Shown: positions 51,881-61,119 of the stretch, piece after piece
How positions within the stretch are numbered: the stretch's first letter is position 1
How the letters are laid out: every line of letters starts with the position of its first letter
DNA from: RUG12519 sp045649685
GTDB taxonomy: Bacteria > Bacillota > Clostridia > Oscillospirales > Ruminococcaceae
Assembly (NCBI GenBank): GCA_045649685.1
Contig: JAZRQJ010000007.1
Location: 124,001 to 188,000 of the forward strand
Length of the DNA stretch: 64,000 nucleotides
Direction of reading: 5' to 3'
Translations under genes and position numbers: made by a program
Notes under the pieces: model-generated
Told to the model about the DNA's origin: nothing
What the model saw: only the letters and a program-made list of their open reading frames with translations
Databases searched by the model: none

Positions 51881-52903
51881 ATGAGAACGAAGGACTTTTA
51901 TTTTGAATTGCCAAAGGAGCAAATTGCACAACATCCTGCTGAAAAAAGAGATCATTCTAAATTGCTGAGGTTAGATAGAACAACAGGAAAAATGTTACAT
52001 TTAAAGTTTTATGATTTGTGTAATATATTAGAGGAAGGTGATTGTTTAATTTTAAATGATTCTAGAGTTTTGCCTGCTAGGTTATATGGTAAAAGAGATA
52101 AAACAGGGGGAGCTATAGAATATCTTTTATTAAATCAAAGACAAAAAGATATTTGGGAGATTATATGTAAACCAGCGCGTAAAGCAAAGGTGGGAACGGT
52201 TTTTAATTTTTCAGATAAACTTAAGTCAGAAATTTTAGAGGATTTGGGAGACGGAAAAAAATTAGTAAAGTTTTACTACGATGGAAATTTTTATTCTATA
52301 TTGGATGAAATAGGTAGCATGCCTTTACCTCCTTATATTTTAGAAAAGTTAGATGATAATGAACGATATCAAACTATATATTCACGTGAAGTGGGTTCTG
52401 CTGCCGCCCCAACTGCTGGATTACATTTTACACAGGATATGTTAGAAAAGTTGAAAAATAAAGGAATTAATATTGGATATGTCACTCTACATGTTGGTTT
52501 AGGAACATTTAGGCCAGTTAAAGTTGATGAAATAACAGAACATAAGATGCATTCTGAAAATTATTATGTGCCTAAAGAGACTGCCGATCTAATAAACGCA
52601 ACTAAACAAAATGGCAAGAGAGTTTTTTGTGTTGGAACTACTAGTTGCAGAACGTTAGAAAGCGTTTATGCTAAAAATAATTGTGTTTGTGAAGATAGTG
52701 GGGCTACTGATATATTTATATATCCGGGGTTTAAATTTAATGTTGTTGATTGTTTAGTAACAAATTTTCATCTTCCTGAGAGCACACTTATAATGTTAGT
52801 TAGTGCTTTTGCTGGTTATGAGAATACTATGAGGGCATATGAAGTTGCGGTTAATCAAAAATATAGGTTTTTTAGTTTTGGTGATGCAATGGTTATTGTT
52901 TAA
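51881..52903 (+). CDS. queA: S-adenosylmethionine:tRNA ribosyltransferase-isomerase
   Basis: 340-aa enzyme that moves the ribosyl group of SAM to preQ1 in tRNA, giving epoxyqueuosine. Conserved blocks: the N-terminal FELPKEQIAQHPAEKRDHSKLL, NDSRVLPARLYG, then GSAAAPTAGLHFT and HVGLGTFRPVK, and the end VTNFHLPESTLIMLVSAF. It is followed after about 50 bases by tgt, the preceding step of the same pathway, in one transcript. Confidence 0.97.
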   Translation: MRTKDFYFELPKEQIAQHPAEKRDHSKLLRLDRTTGKMLHLKFYDLCNILEEGDCLILNDSRVLPARLYGKRDKTGGAIEYLLLNQRQKDIWEIICKPARKAKVGTVFNFSDKLKSEILEDLGDGKKLVKFYYDGNFYSILDEIGSMPLPPYILEKLDDNERYQTIYSREVGSAAAPTAGLHFTQDMLEKLKNKGINIGYVTLHVGLGTFRPVKVDEITEHKMHSENYYVPKETADLINATKQNGKRVFCVGTTSCRTLESVYAKNNCVCEDSGATDIFIYPGFKFNVVDCLVTNFHLPESTLIMLVSAFAGYENTMRAYEVAVNQKYRFFSFGDAMVIV

Positions 52904-52952
52904 CTTTTAGTTGTAAAATTTTTAGTTTATTATTTTTGTTTGGAGATATAGT

Positions 52953-54089
52953 ATGAGTATATTTAAGTTAATAAAAAAGGAAAATTCTGCAAGACTAGGC
53001 GAGGTTAGAACTGTTCATGGAGTTTTTAAGACACCATGTTTTATGAATGTTGGAACATCAGCTGCGATTAAAGGTGGTCTTTCTTCTTTTGATTTGATGA
53101 ATATAAAATGTCAGGTTGAGTTATGTAATACATATCATTTACATGTTAGACCGGGTGATGAAGTAATTAGAAAAATGGGTGGATTGCATAAGTTTATGGT
53201 ATGGGATAAACCTATTTTAACAGACAGTGGAGGATTTCAAGTTTTTTCTTTGGCGAAAATTCGTCGTATTGAAGAAGAGGGAGTATATTTTTCTTCTCAC
53301 GTAGATGGAAGAAAAATTTTTATGGGACCTGAACAGAGTATGCAAATTCAGTCTAATTTAGCTTCTACAATAGCGATGGCGTTTGATGAGTGCATTGAAA
53401 ATCCGTCAACAAGAAGTTATACAGAAGCATCTTGCGATAGAACTGTTAGGTGGCTTGAAAGATGTCTTAAAGAGATGCAAACGTTGAATTCTATGGAAGG
53501 AACAATAAATCCTAATCAGCTTTTATTTGGAATTAATCAGGGATCAACATTTGCGGATATAAGAAAAAAGAATATGATACAAATAGCAGAATTAAATTGT
53601 GATGGATATGCTATTGGCGGATTAGCGGTTGGTGAAACAAAGGAAGAAATGTATGAAGTTATAGAACACATTGAACCATTTATGCCTGAAAACAAACCGA
53701 GATATCTTATGGGCGTTGGAAAACCTGGCAATATTATTGAAGCTGTTTATCGTGGTGTAGATATGTTTGATTGTGTTATGCCGTCTAGAAATGCTAGACA
53801 CGGCCATGTGAATACTTGGAGTGGAGTTAGAAATTTATTAAATGTTAAATATGAAACTGATTCAAATCCAATAGATATTAATTGTGATTGTCCGGTGTGC
53901 AAAAGATATTCTCGTGCATATTTAAGGCATTTGCTTAAGGCAAAGGAAGGTCTTGCTGCAAGACTTTGTGTTATGCATAATTTATATTTTTATAATACTC
54001 TGATGGAAAAAATTCGAGATGCCATATCTACGTCAACTTTTGATCAATTTAGAGAGCAGTATGTTTCAATATTGGATGAAAGAATATAG
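52953..54089 (+). CDS. tgt: tRNA-guanine transglycosylase
   Basis: 378-aa enzyme that exchanges G34 for preQ1 in tRNAs for Asp, Asn, His and Tyr. The catalytic block DSGGFQVFSL (about residue 91) contains the active-site Asp, and GGLAVGE forms the substrate pocket. The second Asp lies in DMFDCVMPSRNARHG. The zinc ligands CDCPVC and the downstream CxxHxx..H pattern are present near residue 310. TTGGAGATA precedes the ATG. Confidence 0.97.
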   Translation: MSIFKLIKKENSARLGEVRTVHGVFKTPCFMNVGTSAAIKGGLSSFDLMNIKCQVELCNTYHLHVRPGDEVIRKMGGLHKFMVWDKPILTDSGGFQVFSLAKIRRIEEEGVYFSSHVDGRKIFMGPEQSMQIQSNLASTIAMAFDECIENPSTRSYTEASCDRTVRWLERCLKEMQTLNSMEGTINPNQLLFGINQGSTFADIRKKNMIQIAELNCDGYAIGGLAVGETKEEMYEVIEHIEPFMPENKPRYLMGVGKPGNIIEAVYRGVDMFDCVMPSRNARHGHVNTWSGVRNLLNVKYETDSNPIDINCDCPVCKRYSRAYLRHLLKAKEGLAARLCVMHNLYFYNTLMEKIRDAISTSTFDQFREQYVSILDERI

Positions 54090-54117
54090 AACAATATATA
54101 AATAAAATATTTAAATT

Positions 54118-54160
54118 AAAAAAGTTAGCACATGAAAACTAAAAATGTGCTAACTTTTTT
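54118..54160 (+). terminator. Terminator of queA-tgt
   Basis: Perfect 16-bp arms AAAAAAGTTAGCACAT and ATGTGCTAACTTTTTT with an 11-base loop. It cleanly separates the unit from spoIIE. Confidence 0.9.
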
Positions 54161-54171
54161 GTTTGCAAACA

Positions 54172-54204
54172 TTGACATGATTTTTTTAAAACCAGGTGTA
54201 TTAT
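54172..54204 (+). promoter_or_regulatory. Long-spacer promoter of spoIIE
   Basis: A consensus -35 TTGACA (54172-54177) and -10 TATTAT (54199-54204) are separated by 21 bp instead of 17. B. subtilis spoIIE has the same unusual spacing and depends on phosphorylated Spo0A. No clean Spo0A box (TGTCGAA) is seen; the minus-strand TGTCAAT at the -35 is a partial match. Confidence 0.5.
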
Positions 54205-54249
54205 TATAAAAAATATTTGAATTATAATTTATTTAAGAGGATGGTGGAA

Positions 54250-56511
54250 ATGAAGGAGAAAATATTAAAATATACCGGGACTGAAAATTTGGCACAAATT
54301 ATAGAAAAGATTTGTTTTTTTATTATTGGATTTGTTATGAGTTTTGCTAAAATAGCGGGAATATTTTCACCATTTTGTATTTCTTTTTCTATGTCTTTGC
54401 CTAAAAAATGGTCTATGTTTTCGTTTTTAGGAGGAATATTTGGAGTAATAGTTTGTTTTAATAGTTTTAATGCAGAAGTATATACTTGTGCATTGACAAT
54501 AGGTATGGTTTTAAAAATATTTTTTGATTTTAAGTCTAATTTTTGGAACACTATTTTTTCTATAATTTCTTTTGGAATACCAAGTATTATTTCTATGCTT
54601 ATACATCCTGTAGGATTCGGCACGATTATAATGGTATATGCAGAAGTAATATTGGTTGGAAGTTTTACAGTTTTATTTAAATGCAGTTTAAAAAACATGA
54701 ATATTAAGATAAGAAAAACGTCTGATTTGATAGGATTATCCATTATTGTAATTGCTGTTTTAATTGCTTTTTGTAATTTGAATTTTGCTAATTTTAATTT
54801 TGGTAGATTTTTAGCAGCTGTTTTGGTAATACAAGCTGCAATTTTGATTGGTGTTACTGGGGGAGCAGCTGTTGGAATTATAGTAACTATAGGGCTCGCT
54901 TTGTTTACAAAAGATTTTGCAATAATTGGAGCTATAGTTACTGTTTCAGGTTTTATGGCTGGAATATTTAAGCCTATTGGGAAAGCTATACAAGCTGTAG
55001 CTTTTATTGGAACATATTTGTTGGGTTGTGGATTTTTTGGGGGACTTAGCATAAACAGTTTTATTGAAGTTTTTATAGCATCCTGTATAGCTTATCTAGT
55101 GCCTATTGATATTTTTCAAGGTGTTATTGAGAAAAATAGTATAAAAAATTTTAATTCTAATTTTATGGCTAATGATGATATGGCTTTAAAATTGCAGTTT
55201 ACAGCTAAAACTTTGTTAGATTTACAAAACAATATTCAAGAATGTGCAAAAAAGATGGACAAAATGAGTTATAAAGACATTTCAGATATATATGTAAAAA
55301 CGGCAAATGATGTGTGTAAGAATTGTGGCTTGAGAACATTTTGTTGGATAACTTCATATAATGAAACAATGCGGTCATTAAACAAAGTGTCTAATATGTT
55401 GAGGCAGAATGGAAAAATTGTTCAAGAAAATTTGCCCATATTTTTAAAGCAAAAGTGTTGTAAGTTAGATAGCTTAATTCAATCCATTAATTTAGGATAT
55501 CGTGATTTTGTGTGTAAAGAACAAACTTCGAGAAGAATTAATGAAGCAAGATCGATAGCAACTGAGCAATTTACGGGAATGTCTGATTTATTGATGGAAA
55601 TGAGCAAGGAACTTGCAGACTTTGAAAAAATTGATAGAGAAACAACAAACATAGTTAAGAATATATTGAAAGATAGAGGAATAGAACACAATGGAATATC
55701 CTGTATATTAGATAGATTTGATCATCTTAATATTGATTTATATTTAGATGAATTGCCATTCAAAAATGAAATACGTTCAATTGTGGAAACTATAAGTGAA
55801 TCTATAGGTAGACAAATTGAATTGCCAACAATAATAAAAGCTAATAAAAGTTATAAAATATCGTTCTTTGAAATAGCTTCTTTAAGTGTAGATTTTGCAG
55901 TTATGCAAACATTGCCTAACGGTAATTCATGTTGTGGAGATAGTTATGACTTTTTTATGGATGGTAAGGGCTTTGCACATATGTTATTAAGTGATGGCAT
56001 GGGTAATGGAAGTAGGGCTGCTGTTGATAGCTTAATGACTTGCTCTACCATGCGTAGACTTATTCAAACAGGATTTGGTTTTAATTCTACTTTAAAACTA
56101 TTAAATTTATCTTTTGCAATAAAGTCTAAAGAAGAATCTTTAGCAACAATAGATACTTGTACAATTGATTTATATACAGGCAAAACTAAGTTTGTTAAAG
56201 CGGGCGCAACTTCGTCTTATGTTGTTAGAAGAGGGAAGGTTACTGAATTTGGATGTACAAGTTTACCAATAGGTATAATTCAAGGTATAAATTTTGACAG
56301 CAAAGAATTAAAGTTATCTAAAGGGGACGTTATTGTTATGGTAACAGATGGAGCAACATCGTCTGGTACAGAATGGATATCTAGTGAGTTAAAGTTAATT
56401 TACAATCAAAATGCAAATGAAATAGCAAAAACAATAATAGAGAGTGCTAAAAAGCGTTCTGATCCCAAACACACAGATGATATAACGGTACTTGTATCTA
56501 AAATGGTTTAA
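54250..56511 (+). CDS. spoIIE: Stage II sporulation protein E (PP2C-type phosphatase)
   Basis: 753-aa membrane phosphatase that activates sigma-F in the forespore by dephosphorylating SpoIIAA. Residues about 20-290 hold about ten membrane helices. A central cysteine-containing region follows (CKNCGLRTFCW about residue 360). The C-terminal PP2C domain (about 535-753) has metal ligands in LLSDGMGNGSRA (about 578) and MVTDGA (about 697), with HTDDITVLV at the end. The ATG at 54250 lies nine bases after AAGAGG; earlier in-frame starts at 54241 and 54196 have no usable ribosome site. It shows that the organism is a spore former or descends from one. Confidence 0.95.
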   Translation: MKEKILKYTGTENLAQIIEKICFFIIGFVMSFAKIAGIFSPFCISFSMSLPKKWSMFSFLGGIFGVIVCFNSFNAEVYTCALTIGMVLKIFFDFKSNFWNTIFSIISFGIPSIISMLIHPVGFGTIIMVYAEVILVGSFTVLFKCSLKNMNIKIRKTSDLIGLSIIVIAVLIAFCNLNFANFNFGRFLAAVLVIQAAILIGVTGGAAVGIIVTIGLALFTKDFAIIGAIVTVSGFMAGIFKPIGKAIQAVAFIGTYLLGCGFFGGLSINSFIEVFIASCIAYLVPIDIFQGVIEKNSIKNFNSNFMANDDMALKLQFTAKTLLDLQNNIQECAKKMDKMSYKDISDIYVKTANDVCKNCGLRTFCWITSYNETMRSLNKVSNMLRQNGKIVQENLPIFLKQKCCKLDSLIQSINLGYRDFVCKEQTSRRINEARSIATEQFTGMSDLLMEMSKELADFEKIDRETTNIVKNILKDRGIEHNGISCILDRFDHLNIDLYLDELPFKNEIRSIVETISESIGRQIELPTIIKANKSYKISFFEIASLSVDFAVMQTLPNGNSCCGDSYDFFMDGKGFAHMLLSDGMGNGSRAAVDSLMTCSTMRRLIQTGFGFNSTLKLLNLSFAIKSKEESLATIDTCTIDLYTGKTKFVKAGATSSYVVRRGKVTEFGCTSLPIGIIQGINFDSKELKLSKGDVIVMVTDGATSSGTEWISSELKLIYNQNANEIAKTIIESAKKRSDPKHTDDITVLVSKMV

Positions 56512-56516
56512 AACAG

Positions 56517-56562
56517 AAAAAACTTCTTACGCGGGCTATTTTGCGTCACGTAAGAAGTTTTT
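56517..56562. terminator. Bidirectional terminator of spoIIE and pgsA
   Basis: 14-bp arms AAAAACTTCTTACG and CGTAAGAAGTTTTT with an 18-base loop. The right arm and part of the loop are the last codons and stop (TAG, 56538-56536) of pgsA on the minus strand, so the hairpin is inside coding sequence. Confidence 0.8.
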
Positions 56563-57087
56563 GTTTTTCCACAAATACACTATACCCGATATAATGGTTA
56601 TTACGGTGCATAGAATAAACAGCCATTGATAAATGTAAAATAAAGCATCATTATATGGACAACTCTTAAATACTAGGCATGATATTATTGCTAAAATTTG
56701 AGAGATTGTTTTTAGCTTTCCAAGAGAATTTGCGGCTATTACTTTACCATTTGAACTTGCAATTAATCTAAGAGATGTCACTAAAAACTCTCTGGATAAA
56801 ATGACAATAACAATAACAACATCAATTAATTTCAAATTTAAAAGGCAAAGTAAAGCAGACATTACAAGTATTTTATCGGCTAAGGGATCCATGAATTTTC
56901 CAAAATTTGTAACTAAATTATATTTTCTAGCAATTTTTCCATCAATTGCATCAGTTATTGATGCTACTATAAAAATAATAAGTGATGTGGTTAAGTAAAA
57001 ACTATCATTTGGGTTTATTAGCATAAAAAATACAAATATTGGAACAAGCAAAATTCTAAAAATAGTTAGCATATTTGGAACGTTCAT
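56536..57087 (-). CDS. pgsA: CDP-diacylglycerol-glycerol-3-phosphate phosphatidyltransferase
   Basis: 183-aa membrane enzyme of phosphatidylglycerol synthesis. The CDP-alcohol phosphotransferase motif is perfect: D49 G50, A53 R54, G63, D67 and D71 in the pattern DG-x2-AR-x8-G-x3-D-x3-D. About four hydrophobic helices are present. AAGGAG is ten bases before the ATG. It follows rimO on the same strand after 19 bases, the common rimO-pgsA pairing in Firmicutes. Confidence 0.94.
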   Translation of the reverse strand: MNVPNMLTIFRILLVPIFVFFMLINPNDSFYLTTSLIIFIVASITDAIDGKIARKYNLVTNFGKFMDPLADKILVMSALLCLLNLKLIDVVIVIVILSREFLVTSLRLIASSNGKVIAANSLGKLKTISQILAIISCLVFKSCPYNDALFYIYQWLFILCTVITIISGIVYLWKNKNFLRDAK

Positions 57088-57106
57088 ATATAAAAATTCT
57101 CCTTAT

Positions 57107-58426
57107 TTACTCTGTATATTCGCCAAACAGATTACCATATTCTGTTTTATATATTTTAACTTTAATCATATCTCCTGAGTTTAGTTCACAGTTAGAACTG
57201 ATATAAACGCAACAATCTATGTCTGGAGCATCTGCCATAGATCTTCCAACATAATAGTTGTCTTCGAAATCATCTACAATAACTTCAATGTATTTGTTCA
57301 TCATAGATTGACAATATTTATCAAGTAAAAGTTCCGTTTCCATCATAATGGTTTGAACTCGTTGTTCTTTAATTTCACTTGGTATTTGATTTGGAAGCAG
57401 AGCTGCTGCTGTTTCTTCCTCTTGAGAATATGGAAAGCAACCAATTCTATTAAAATTAGACGTTTTAACAAATTCAACTAATTCATTAAATTGATCTTCT
57501 GTTTCTCCTGGAAAACCTACAATTAAAGTTGTTCTTAAAATAGAATTTGGCAAAATAGTTTTTATTAATTTTATTTTATCAAGAATTTGTTCTTTTGTTG
57601 TTTTACGATTCATTTTTTTAAGAATGTCATTGTTAATATGTTGAATTGGTAAATCTAAATAAGGTAGGATGTTGTCGTTTTCTTTGATAACCGTTAGCAA
57701 TTTTTCGTCTATTTTTTCAGGATATGCATATAAGAATCTGATCCATTTAAAATTTAATTTAGCTATTTCTTTAAGTAAATCAGATAGGGCATATTTACCA
57801 TATATATCTATGCCATAATATGTAGTGTCCTGAGCTACAAGTATTAGTTCTTTAACGCCTTTTTGTTCTAACCATTTTGCTTCTTTTAAGATGTTTTCAA
57901 TTGTGCGGCTTCTATACTTTCCTCTTATTTTTGGAATAGCACAATATGTACAATGATTATCACACCCTTCAGCAATTTTTAAATATGCATAATGTGAGGG
58001 AGTGGTTAATATTCTGTCGTGGTCTAAACAAAGTGCTTCACTAATTCCAAATTGAGCAATTTTTTTGCCTTGTAAGGAATCAATAATCGCTTCTTCTAAA
58101 TTTTTGTTTGATCCTAATCCTAAGACAACGTCTACTTCTGGAATTTGCTCTAAAATTTCATTTTTATATCGTTGAGCTAAGCAACCTGTTACAATTATGG
58201 ATTTTAAATTTTCTTCTTTTTTTTCAGCAAATTCTAAAATTGTGTCGATAGCTTCTTGTTTAGCACTTTCTATAAAAGCACATGTATTAATAACAACAAC
58301 ATCGGCAATATCTGGATTGTTGACAATTTTAAAACGTTTGTTTTTAGATATATCACTTAAAAGATGCTCTGCGTCTATTTGATTTTTAGGGCACCCTAAC
58401 GATACCATACCAACTTTTATTATCAT
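57107..58426 (-). CDS. rimO: Ribosomal protein S12 methylthiotransferase
   Basis: 439-aa radical SAM enzyme that adds a methylthio group to an aspartate of ribosomal protein S12. The N-terminal cluster domain begins VSLGCPKNQIDAEHL with Cys ligands and continues to NTCAFIESAKQEAID. The radical SAM cysteines are in EGCDNHCTYCAIP (about residue 152), and a C-terminal TRAM domain of about 65 residues follows. The VSLGCPKN and CAFI signatures separate it from MiaB. GAGAGAAC precedes the ATG. Confidence 0.95.
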   Translation of the reverse strand: MIIKVGMVSLGCPKNQIDAEHLLSDISKNKRFKIVNNPDIADVVVINTCAFIESAKQEAIDTILEFAEKKEENLKSIIVTGCLAQRYKNEILEQIPEVDVVLGLGSNKNLEEAIIDSLQGKKIAQFGISEALCLDHDRILTTPSHYAYLKIAEGCDNHCTYCAIPKIRGKYRSRTIENILKEAKWLEQKGVKELILVAQDTTYYGIDIYGKYALSDLLKEIAKLNFKWIRFLYAYPEKIDEKLLTVIKENDNILPYLDLPIQHINNDILKKMNRKTTKEQILDKIKLIKTILPNSILRTTLIVGFPGETEDQFNELVEFVKTSNFNRIGCFPYSQEEETAAALLPNQIPSEIKEQRVQTIMMETELLLDKYCQSMMNKYIEVIVDDFEDNYYVGRSMADAPDIDCCVYISSNCELNSGDMIKVKIYKTEYGNLFGEYTE

Positions 58427-58460
58427 TTAAATTTGTTCTCTCCTAATATTTATATATAAT

Positions 58461-59084
58461 TCAACATTGATTTTCAATTTCTTGTTCAACAATACTTATG
58501 GCACTTTTTATGTCATTATAAGAATGGCCTTTTTTTAAAAAAACGGCAATTACTTTATTCTTAGATTTAAAGTCACTTAATTTATCTGTATATTTTTTAC
58601 GAATAGTCTCTGATATCTGATCTACGCTATTAAATTTTATTGAATCTATGGCTTCTAAGGCAACTTCTCTTTCAATTCCTTTAAGTTGCATTTCATACAA
58701 TACCCTTTTTAGACCTCTGCCTTTATTTAAAATTAACTTATTAGCCAGATTTTTTGCAAATCTTTTATCATCGATTAAACTTAATTCTTTCATTCTTTCT
58801 GCAGTGAGCATTGCTATTTCTATTGGAACATTTTTTTGCAATTTTTGTATTAATTCTTTTGTAGAGTAATCACGATAACTTAATAAAAACAATGCTCTGT
58901 CTTTGGCATATTTGATTTGTCCTTCATGCTTAAAATTTTGGATGTGTAAGTCATCGTAAGATTCTCCATCTTTAATTTTAAATTGCTTAATGGTTTCAAT
59001 ATGAAACAATCCCATAAAATTACTATTTAAATATATACTATAATAATTTCCTCTTTTTTTGTTGCCTATATTTATAATATTCAT
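58461..59084 (-). CDS. recX: Recombination regulator RecX
   Basis: 207-aa all-helical modulator of RecA filaments. It has the repeated three-helix pattern of the family: LFLLSYRDYSTKELIQKLQ, LIDDKRFAKNLANKLILNKGRGLKRVLYEMQLKGI and KAAVFLKKGHSYNDIKSAI-like helices near the end. The ATG shares its A with the TAA of recA (59084), so the two are translationally coupled, which is the usual arrangement for recX. Confidence 0.9.
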   Translation of the reverse strand: MNIINIGNKKRGNYYSIYLNSNFMGLFHIETIKQFKIKDGESYDDLHIQNFKHEGQIKYAKDRALFLLSYRDYSTKELIQKLQKNVPIEIAMLTAERMKELSLIDDKRFAKNLANKLILNKGRGLKRVLYEMQLKGIEREVALEAIDSIKFNSVDQISETIRKKYTDKLSDFKSKNKVIAVFLKKGHSYNDIKSAISIVEQEIENQC

Positions 59085-60253
59085 TATTCAAAATCTGCAG
59101 CATCTGGAACGATATCCAGTTTGGGTTCGTTTATTTCAATTGTAGATGATTTACTAGAAGATTTTATGGCTTTAGCTATAGCTTTATCTGCAGCTTTTGT
59201 AGTTTTTTTAGAAGAAATGTTCATTTTTGTAATATTTTCTTTTACTAGTTGCTCTATTTCGTTTGCAAGGTCAGGATGTTCTTTTAGATATGTTCTAGCG
59301 TTGTCGCGTCCTTGACCTATGCGTTCTTGTTTATAAGAAAACCATGCTCCACTTTTGTTAACTATGTTTAGATTTACTGCCATATCTAAGATTTCTCCCA
59401 TATGAGATATACCAACACCATATAGCAAATCAAATTCAGCTTCTTTAAATGGAGGTGCAACCTTATTTTTACTAATTTTGCATCTCGTTTTATTTCCTAT
59501 AACTTTAGTACCATCTTTAATTTGTTCTCCACGTCGTATTTCCATTCGAACTGAAGAATAAAATTTTAAAGCTCTTCCTCCTGGAGTTGTCTCCGGATTG
59601 CCGTATATTACGCCTATTTTTTCACGAATTTGGTTAATAAATATTGCTGCACAATTTGTTTTGCTAATAATTCCAGTTAATTTTCTCATTGCTTGTGACA
59701 TTAACCTGGCTTGGAGACCAATATTACTATCGCCCATATCTCCTTCGATTTCAGCTTTAGTTGTCATGGCAGCAACAGAGTCTAATATAATTACATCGAC
59801 AGCACCAGAACGAACTAGTGTTTCAGCTATTTCTAAAGCTTGTTCTCCTGAATTTGGCTGTGAAACTAGAAGGGAATCTATGTCTACACCTAAAACGCTA
59901 GCGTAATTTGGATCTAGAGCATGTTCAACGTCTATAAAAGCGACAGTTCCTCCATTTTTTTGTGATTGAGCAGCAATTGATAACGCCACAGTAGTCTTAC
60001 CGGAAGATTCTGGACCATAAATTTCAGTAATTCTTCCACGAGGAACACCTCCAATACCTAGTGCAATGTCTAAACTTAAGGAGCCAGTAGAAATTGCTTC
60101 AATGTCTAAAGATTGATTACTTCCAAGCAACATTATGGCACCTTTACCAAAATTTTTTTCAATTTGATCCAAAGCTGTCTGAAGAGCCTTTCTTTTATCC
60201 GATAATAGATCATTTTTACTAAATTCTTTTTTTAAACTTGTTTTTTTAGCCAT
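59084..60253 (-). CDS. recA: Recombinase RecA
   Basis: 389-aa ATP-dependent strand-exchange protein, also co-protease for LexA. Walker A is GPESSGKTT (about residue 82); other core blocks are FIDVEHALDP, LDSVAAMTTKAEIEGDMGD and FINQIREKIGVIYGNPETTPGGRALKFY. The last about 45 residues are a lysine-rich then acidic tail, longer than in E. coli. GAGGGAG precedes the ATG. It lies 26 bases after prmC, and no LexA box of the CGAAC-N4-GTTCG type is seen upstream. Confidence 0.97.
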   Translation of the reverse strand: MAKKTSLKKEFSKNDLLSDKRKALQTALDQIEKNFGKGAIMLLGSNQSLDIEAISTGSLSLDIALGIGGVPRGRITEIYGPESSGKTTVALSIAAQSQKNGGTVAFIDVEHALDPNYASVLGVDIDSLLVSQPNSGEQALEIAETLVRSGAVDVIILDSVAAMTTKAEIEGDMGDSNIGLQARLMSQAMRKLTGIISKTNCAAIFINQIREKIGVIYGNPETTPGGRALKFYSSVRMEIRRGEQIKDGTKVIGNKTRCKISKNKVAPPFKEAEFDLLYGVGISHMGEILDMAVNLNIVNKSGAWFSYKQERIGQGRDNARTYLKEHPDLANEIEQLVKENITKMNISSKKTTKAADKAIAKAIKSSSKSSTIEINEPKLDIVPDAADFE

Positions 60254-60279
60254 CTAACTGATCTCCCTCTATAAAAATT

Positions 60280-61119
60280 TTAATTATAATTGGTTGGGTT
60301 TTGACCTATAACAACTCTGTTATTACCCGATAAATCTTTTATTGATTTTGTATTTATAAAACCGTTTTGTTTGAGTATATTTAAAACATCTAATTTTTGA
60401 TTATAACCTATTTCAAATATAATCCATCCATCTTTCTTTAATGATTTTTTCCATATTTTTGAAATCTGCTTATAAAATAATAATCCATCAGGTCCGCCAT
60501 AAAGAGCCATGCTAGGTTCAAATTTTACTTCATCTTGCAAATTAGACATATCTTTAAGCGTTAGATATGGTGGATTACAAACAATTATATCAACATTTTG
60601 AAATTTTGTAGGGGTTGTTTTATTTAAAACATCGTAGTTTAGTATTTCAACATTATTTCGAAATGGTAATAAATTTGTTTTGGCATATGAAATAGCTTGA
60701 GCTGATAATTCAATTGATGTAATATGTGAATTTGGTAAATTTGTTGCAATGGCTGCAGATATACAACCACTGCCAGTGCATAGGTCGATAATTTGTGCAT
60801 GGGAATTTGCCAATTTAAGAGCAACATCAACTAAAATTTCAGTATCTGCTCTTGGAATCAAAACACCTTTTCCCACTTTTATTGGTATGCCATAAAATTC
60901 CCATTCAGAAATTAAATATTGCAAAGGTTTGCCACTAGCCCGTTTTTTTGCTAGCTCTATACATTCTGTAGATATTTTATCTGACACATTACTTTGTAAT
61001 AGCCAACTGTGTTTTGGTTCTTTTGTTACGTGCGAAATAATTATGTCTGATTCAAAAATAAAATCTTCTTTTTGTTTGAGAATACTATGCAATTTTTGGC
61101 GAAGTTCCTGAATTACCAT
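60280..61119 (-). CDS. prmC: Peptide chain release factor glutamine methyltransferase
   Basis: 279-aa enzyme that methylates the GGQ glutamine of release factors RF1 and RF2. The SAM loop is IDLCTGSGCISAAIA, and the catalytic motif NPPYL lies at about residue 181. The N-terminal helical domain contains LQYLISEWEFYGIPI and RADTEILVD. Its start overlaps the stop of the upstream DUF1385 gene by seven bases, the common Clostridia pairing of these two genes. Confidence 0.95.
   Translation of the reverse strand: MVIQELRQKLHSILKQKEDFIFESDIIISHVTKEPKHSWLLQSNVSDKISTECIELAKKRASGKPLQYLISEWEFYGIPIKVGKGVLIPRADTEILVDVALKLANSHAQIIDLCTGSGCISAAIATNLPNSHITSIELSAQAISYAKTNLLPFRNNVEILNYDVLNKTTPTKFQNVDIIVCNPPYLTLKDMSNLQDEVKFEPSMALYGGPDGLLFYKQISKIWKKSLKKDGWIIFEIGYNQKLDVLNILKQNGFINTKSIKDLSGNNRVVIGQNPTNYN

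Noticed and set aside
54222..55052. Minus-strand ORF of 276 codons opposite spoIIE
   Set aside because: It is the reverse reading of hydrophobic spoIIE codons; low-complexity Ile/Lys/Pro composition and no ribosome site argue against a gene.
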